DNA of 35,285 nucleotides from CAYOEZ01 sp964402955 (GTDB taxonomy: Bacteria; Chloroflexota; DTOL01; DAOUCN01): contig CAYOEZ010000018.1 of the NCBI GenBank assembly GCA_964402955.1, positions 1 to 35,285 on the forward strand, in the 5' to 3' direction. Shown in pieces: positions 31,148 to 35,285 of this stretch. Below the pieces are notes generated by a model that was not told the origin of the DNA, made no database searches, and was given only the letters and a program-made list of their open reading frames with translations. The position numbers were made by a program, and so were the translations under genes. Numbering within the stretch: the stretch's first letter is position 1; each line of letters starts with the position of its first letter.

Positions 31148-32602
31148 GTGACATTCCGACACGGTATTCATCTATTCATGTTGGCGGCTCTGGCCATAGC
31201 TTTGGCTGGATGTGCGCCGCAGTTGCCGCGCGAGTGGCGTGAAGCCATGTATGGCCCTGACGCCACGCCGACCCAGCGTGTGCTCACCGTTCCCACCGCC
31301 AAACCATCGGCCGCCTTTGGCACGCCCACGCCACCAGCGGGGCCGACGCGCCTGGCGACGCTGACGCCTGTGCCGACGCGCACCGCCACCGTGACGCGCA
31401 CCGCCACCGCCACGCCGTCGCTCGAAACGCTGACTTTGCAGCAGGGCGCGCCCTGGTTCATGAGCGGGCAGTTCGTCCCCTACGGCGGGACGGAAGACAC
31501 GACGATCAGCGCCTGGAACCGCACCACGAACTATGCCGAGGCTGCTACCCTCAGCGTGCGCCAGGGCGACGTGATGGCCTCGCTCATCTATTTCCATCTG
31601 GGCGATCTGCCACTGCGGATGCCGATTGTGCGCGCGGAAATGAGCCTGTACGTCTCAACGCGTAGCAATGATACGCCCATGTCGCTGACGCTACGCTCCG
31701 CCCTCAAGCCCTGGATATTGAAAGAGGCGACCTGGTTAAAGGCCAACAATGGGCTGCTCTGGCAGACACCCGGCGCGCACGGCGAGACTGATCGCGTCGA
31801 GCAGCCGGTTGGCGAAACGGTCGTCTCCGATCGCTCCGTCTGGCTGACATTCGACCTGACTGATCTGGTCAGGGCCTGGCTCAAGGACCCGCAGGCCAAT
31901 CAGGGTTTGCTCATAAGCGGCGACGCACCCAACGCTGTGCAGTATGACTTCACCTCGGCAGACTCACGCGATGAAAGGCACCGGCCGCGCCTGACGTTGA
32001 CGCTCGCGACCGGCACGATCCTGCTCGCTCCCCTGAAGGTACCAACCGCCACGGTGACGCGCACGCCGACCATCGACCCCTTGCGCCCCGAGGCTGTCGA
32101 TGTTATGCGCCTGCTGCCGCTGGGCAGCACGGTCGTGGCGCGTGCGCTTGGCGACCTGGATGGCAGCGGCCTGCTCGACATTGTGGCAGCCTACCGCATG
32201 CCCGGCGCCAGCGCCATCCATGTCGCCGTGTTCAAGTACTATGGCGCGCCGGCAGCGCCGGGCGATTATCGACTGGCGTGGAGTAGCCCGCAACTGGGCG
32301 GCGCTCTGCCCGTCAATCTGGATCTGGTCGATATCACCGGCGACCGGGTAGCGGAGATTCTGGTCAGCGTCACCAGTTCCTGGACTGGCGGGCGCATGCT
32401 GTTCGTCTTTGTCAGCCGGCCGGCAGATTACCGGCTGGCGCTGCCGGTGGGCGGCTATTTCTCGGGCAAGGACTACTTCGGCGAATCCGGCTACGACCTT
32501 GCCGATGTCAACAATGACGGGCGTATCGAGATTAGCGCTCGCCATGGCAATCAGGTTGATGTCTACGCCTGGGATGGCGTGAACTTTACCTTTGTGAAGT
32601 GA
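31148..32602 (+). CDS. Lipoprotein with DNRLRE domain and VCBS/FG-GAP-like C-terminus
   Basis: The 484-residue product has a lipoprotein signal (MTFRHGIHLFMLAALAIALA then GC) with lipobox LAGC, so it should be lipid-anchored outside the membrane. A Pro/Thr linker (about 40-97) leads to a DNRLRE-type beta-sandwich (about 105-280, including VWLTFDLTDLVRAWL and NQGLLISG). The C-terminal part has calcium-binding-like repeats, LGDLDGSGLLDIVAAYR and LADVNNDGRIEISAR, as in FG-GAP/VCBS proteins. The GTG at 31148 is chosen because GGAGG lies 7 bases upstream and a promoter sits just before it. Probable surface-binding or adhesion role; no catalytic motif seen. Confidence 0.85.
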   Translation: MTFRHGIHLFMLAALAIALAGCAPQLPREWREAMYGPDATPTQRVLTVPTAKPSAAFGTPTPPAGPTRLATLTPVPTRTATVTRTATATPSLETLTLQQGAPWFMSGQFVPYGGTEDTTISAWNRTTNYAEAATLSVRQGDVMASLIYFHLGDLPLRMPIVRAEMSLYVSTRSNDTPMSLTLRSALKPWILKEATWLKANNGLLWQTPGAHGETDRVEQPVGETVVSDRSVWLTFDLTDLVRAWLKDPQANQGLLISGDAPNAVQYDFTSADSRDERHRPRLTLTLATGTILLAPLKVPTATVTRTPTIDPLRPEAVDVMRLLPLGSTVVARALGDLDGSGLLDIVAAYRMPGASAIHVAVFKYYGAPAAPGDYRLAWSSPQLGGALPVNLDLVDITGDRVAEILVSVTSSWTGGRMLFVFVSRPADYRLALPVGGYFSGKDYFGESGYDLADVNNDGRIEISARHGNQVDVYAWDGVNFTFVK

Positions 32603-32643
32603 TGGAGCGTGGCACTTTCTGACGTTGCGCCCGGGTTGCGCGC

Positions 32644-33963
32644 ATGGGATTGGATGTGACAATGGCGGTAAGACGACGACGTTCACACGTGTGGGACAGA
32701 CTGCTTACTGTCCTGCTTCTGCTTGTCCTACTATCAGGCATGTTCCCGACCTCCGGACTGACGGCGCGGGGCTACTATGAGACGCGCCTGGGCGCACTGG
32801 CCGGCGCGGAAACCTTTGGCCTCACCTACTGGACAGTCGGCGCTATAGGCACGAAGATAGGCCAGACCATTGGTTCCAAGCCGTGGCAGGGACTGAGTGC
32901 TGACGACAAACAGCGTACGCTTGATGATTTCTTTTCGTCTGCCGACGAGGCCAATGATCTGGAAGGGCAGATCCGGAGTCTGGCCAACCGGGGTGTGACG
33001 AGCTCCGATCCACAGATGGCTGATCTGGAAGGGAAGCTACGCGTCCTGCGCCAGCGGCGTGCACAGCAGAGCGTTGTCGTCGAGCGTGTCCTGGCCGATC
33101 AAGTGCAGAAGGTCCTCAAAGAGCAGAATACGACGCTGTTCGAGGCCGGGGGCGTTTTCTTCCCGCCCGTCTTCTTCGAACTGATCGATCTGCCGCACGT
33201 GCTGGTTGTCTCCTACCGCGATCGTTTCGTCATGCGCAGCCAGGTCGCTCTGCAACGCACGATCACATCGCAGCAGACCGACGCGCTGGAAGCAGCCGTT
33301 GACCGCGACCTGGGGGTCAGCTCGTTGCTCGTGCCCATCGGCGGCTACTCGACGTATCCGACCATGATTGCGGGCACAGCCCCGCGCGATTTCGTCGTCG
33401 GCGCCATTACGCACGAGTGGTGCCATATCTACCTGATGTTTCGCCCACTTGGCGGCGCCTATGGCAGGGACGGCCAGGTGTCGGCTATGAACGAGACAGT
33501 GTGCAGCATTTTCGGCGATGATGTTGGGGTGCTTGTGCTTCAAGAGTACTACGGCGCAGAGAAAACGCCGCGACCATGGGAGACGCTCCCGACGCCTGCG
33601 CCCACCACGCCTCAGCAGCCCAAACCCGCTGAGCCGCAGGGATTCAACGCCAACCGCGAGCTGCGCAAAATCTACATCGCTGCTGAGGACAAACTGAAGG
33701 CGCATGACATCGCCGGCGCTGACGCTGTCATGGAGCAGGGGCGGCAGTATCTGGCCGAGAACGGTTTCTACCTGCGCAAGCTCAACCAGGCCTTCTTTGC
33801 CTTCTATGGCTCCTATGCTGAGGGGCCCGACGCGATCCGTTCCGATCCCATTGGCGACGACCTGCGTGAATTGCGCCGGCGCAGTCCCACCATACGTGAC
33901 TTCCTGGTCACGGTAGCGCAGATGACCAGCTACGACGATCTGAAGAGGGCGTTAGGAAAGTAG
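32644..33963 (+). CDS. Membrane-anchored putative zinc metalloprotease (HEWCH), uncharacterised
   Basis: The 439-residue product has one N-terminal TM segment (about 18-36) and a large presumably extracytoplasmic domain. The middle part has a helical, charged stretch (about 85-160, coiled-coil-like). A gluzincin-like zinc site is visible: VVGAITHEWCHIYLMF has HExxH at 257-261, and a likely third ligand Glu284 lies in AMNETVCSIFGDDVG. A Pro-rich linker (about 310-330) and a helical tail follow. I do not recognise a named family. The motif context (ITHEW.H.YL...NET...G) suggests a protease, but loss of activity cannot be excluded. The ATG at 32662 (MAVRRRR) is an alternative start. It follows the lipoprotein by 41 bases with no terminator, so they may be cotranscribed. 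Confidence 0.75.
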   Translation: MGLDVTMAVRRRRSHVWDRLLTVLLLLVLLSGMFPTSGLTARGYYETRLGALAGAETFGLTYWTVGAIGTKIGQTIGSKPWQGLSADDKQRTLDDFFSSADEANDLEGQIRSLANRGVTSSDPQMADLEGKLRVLRQRRAQQSVVVERVLADQVQKVLKEQNTTLFEAGGVFFPPVFFELIDLPHVLVVSYRDRFVMRSQVALQRTITSQQTDALEAAVDRDLGVSSLLVPIGGYSTYPTMIAGTAPRDFVVGAITHEWCHIYLMFRPLGGAYGRDGQVSAMNETVCSIFGDDVGVLVLQEYYGAEKTPRPWETLPTPAPTTPQQPKPAEPQGFNANRELRKIYIAAEDKLKAHDIAGADAVMEQGRQYLAENGFYLRKLNQAFFAFYGSYAEGPDAIRSDPIGDDLRELRRRSPTIRDFLVTVAQMTSYDDLKRALGK

Positions 33964-34017
33964 GTTCCAGACGTCTGTGGCCGCGCACCGTCTGTGTGCG
34001 GCGCAAGAGGGGTGTCT

Positions 34018-34737
34018 ATGCCTGAGCCAATCGACAAGGTCCTGATTGTTGAAGATGAGCCGTCGCTTGTTGATACGCTGTCGTACAACCTGACCCGCCA
34101 GGGCTATCTGGTCTGCACCGCCCGCGATGGTCTGACTGCCATCGATGTGGCGCGCCGTGAGAAGCCGGACGTCATTCTCCTTGATGTCATGCTGCCCGGT
34201 CTGGATGGCTTTGAAGTCTGCCGTGTTCTGCGCCGCGAGATGAGTGTGCCTATCCTCATGCTCACTGCCCGCGACGACGAGATCGACAAGGTGGTCGGCC
34301 TGGAGGTCGGCGCCGACGATTATCTGACCAAGCCGTTCAGCATGCGTGAGCTGCTGGCGCGCGTCAAGGCTCTGCTCCGGCGTGTGCGCTTGATGCGCGA
34401 ACAAATGGCGTCAACCAGCCCGGCCGGCGCGCCTGAGGAAAAGTTTTCCTTCGCCAACCTGGTCATTGATCTGACGCGCCGCGAGATGCAGGTCAACGGT
34501 GAAACAGTGGCGCTCAAACCTAAAGAGTATGAGTTGATGGTCTATCTGGCGCGCAACCGTGGTATGGCTCTCTCTCGCGACCAGATTCTGGAGAAAGTCT
34601 GGGGTTGGGAATACAGCGGCGAGACGCGCACCGTTGATGTTCACGTGCGCTGGCTGCGCGAGAAGATCGAGCCTGATCCGGCGCAACCGGTGCGCATTAT
34701 CACCGTACGCGGCACCGGCTATCGCTTCGAAGGGTAA
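34018..34737 (+). CDS. OmpR/PhoB-family response regulator
   Basis: The 239-residue protein has a receiver domain (about 7-120) with acidic residues Glu12/Asp13, phospho-acceptor Asp56 in VILLDVMLPGLDG, Thr83 and Lys105 in TKPF. A C-terminal winged-helix DNA-binding domain (about 138-238) follows, with LKPKEYELMVYLARN, VWGWEYSGETRTVDVHVRWL and VRGTGYRF. It is a transcription factor controlled by phosphorylation. The ATG at 34018 is preferred over that at 33994 because GAGGGG precedes it and the family start MxxVLIVEDEPSL follows. No histidine kinase gene is adjacent; recQ is next. The regulated genes are unknown. Confidence 0.94.
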   Translation: MPEPIDKVLIVEDEPSLVDTLSYNLTRQGYLVCTARDGLTAIDVARREKPDVILLDVMLPGLDGFEVCRVLRREMSVPILMLTARDDEIDKVVGLEVGADDYLTKPFSMRELLARVKALLRRVRLMREQMASTSPAGAPEEKFSFANLVIDLTRREMQVNGETVALKPKEYELMVYLARNRGMALSRDQILEKVWGWEYSGETRTVDVHVRWLREKIEPDPAQPVRIITVRGTGYRFEG

Positions 34738-34788
34738 GTTGAGCATTCTCCCGTCGATGGCAAATCTGCGCGAGCATGGAGGGGCGTC

Positions 34789-35285
<497 letters not shown>

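Overview
The window looks like a scaffold from a high-GC, free-living bacterium, most likely a Chloroflexota (Anaerolineae-like) genome recovered by metagenomics. The hints are the many secreted proteins with Thr/Pro-rich linkers, two proteins ending in a short Y-L/F-P-I tail, a PASTA Ser/Thr kinase operon, many long imperfect hairpin repeats between genes, and a run of exactly 100 Ns that is a scaffold join. This placement is inference from style, not from a marker gene. Promoters are ordinary sigma70 type (TTGACA-like, 16-18 bp spacer, TATAAT-like) and TGA is a normal stop.

Layout. 65-151: tRNA-Ser(CGA), minus strand, with its promoter. 383-3696 (minus): secreted M28 peptidase and a LarA-family nickel racemase. 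3852-5177 (minus): multi-pass DUF4153-like membrane protein with terminator and promoter. 5441-8550: ferrous-iron module, feoA-feoB (minus) and a divergent DtxR-family regulator, sharing a perfect 16-bp palindrome that contains the -10 boxes of both promoters. 8722-11591: two surface proteins, one a seven-bladed propeller. 11618-12997: hisB and hisH with a hairpin repeat between them. 12994-13321: 41-bp tandem repeats starting inside the hisH stop codon, broken by the Ns, followed by the tail end of a zinc-ribbon gene.

13558-19024 is the most interesting block: two tandem KimA-family (APC superfamily) potassium symporter genes, each behind its own promoter and a terminator-like leader hairpin, then two RCK (TrkA-type) proteins, with no TrkH/KtrB channel gene in the window. 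The second kimA is full length except for one in-frame TGA inside a cluster of abnormal codons. 19046-21830: a GT-C glycosyltransferase overlapping a D-malate/tartrate-type decarboxylating dehydrogenase. 22016-23625: a corrinoid protein and its pterin-dependent methyltransferase. 

23689-29208 (minus) is a probable cell-envelope operon, in transcription order: PASTA Ser/Thr kinase, a RodZ-like HTH protein whose outer part is PASTA repeats, a sugar-nucleotide pyrophosphorylase, a heptose-kinase-like GHMP kinase, and a metallo-beta-lactamase-fold protein. 29303-29917 holds hairpin repeats and gene debris including an RHS core fragment. Then come mazG (minus) with a degenerate N-terminal domain, a DNRLRE/VCBS lipoprotein, a membrane protein with an HEWCH metalloprotease motif, an OmpR-type response regulator without a kinase partner, and the start of recQ running off the end.
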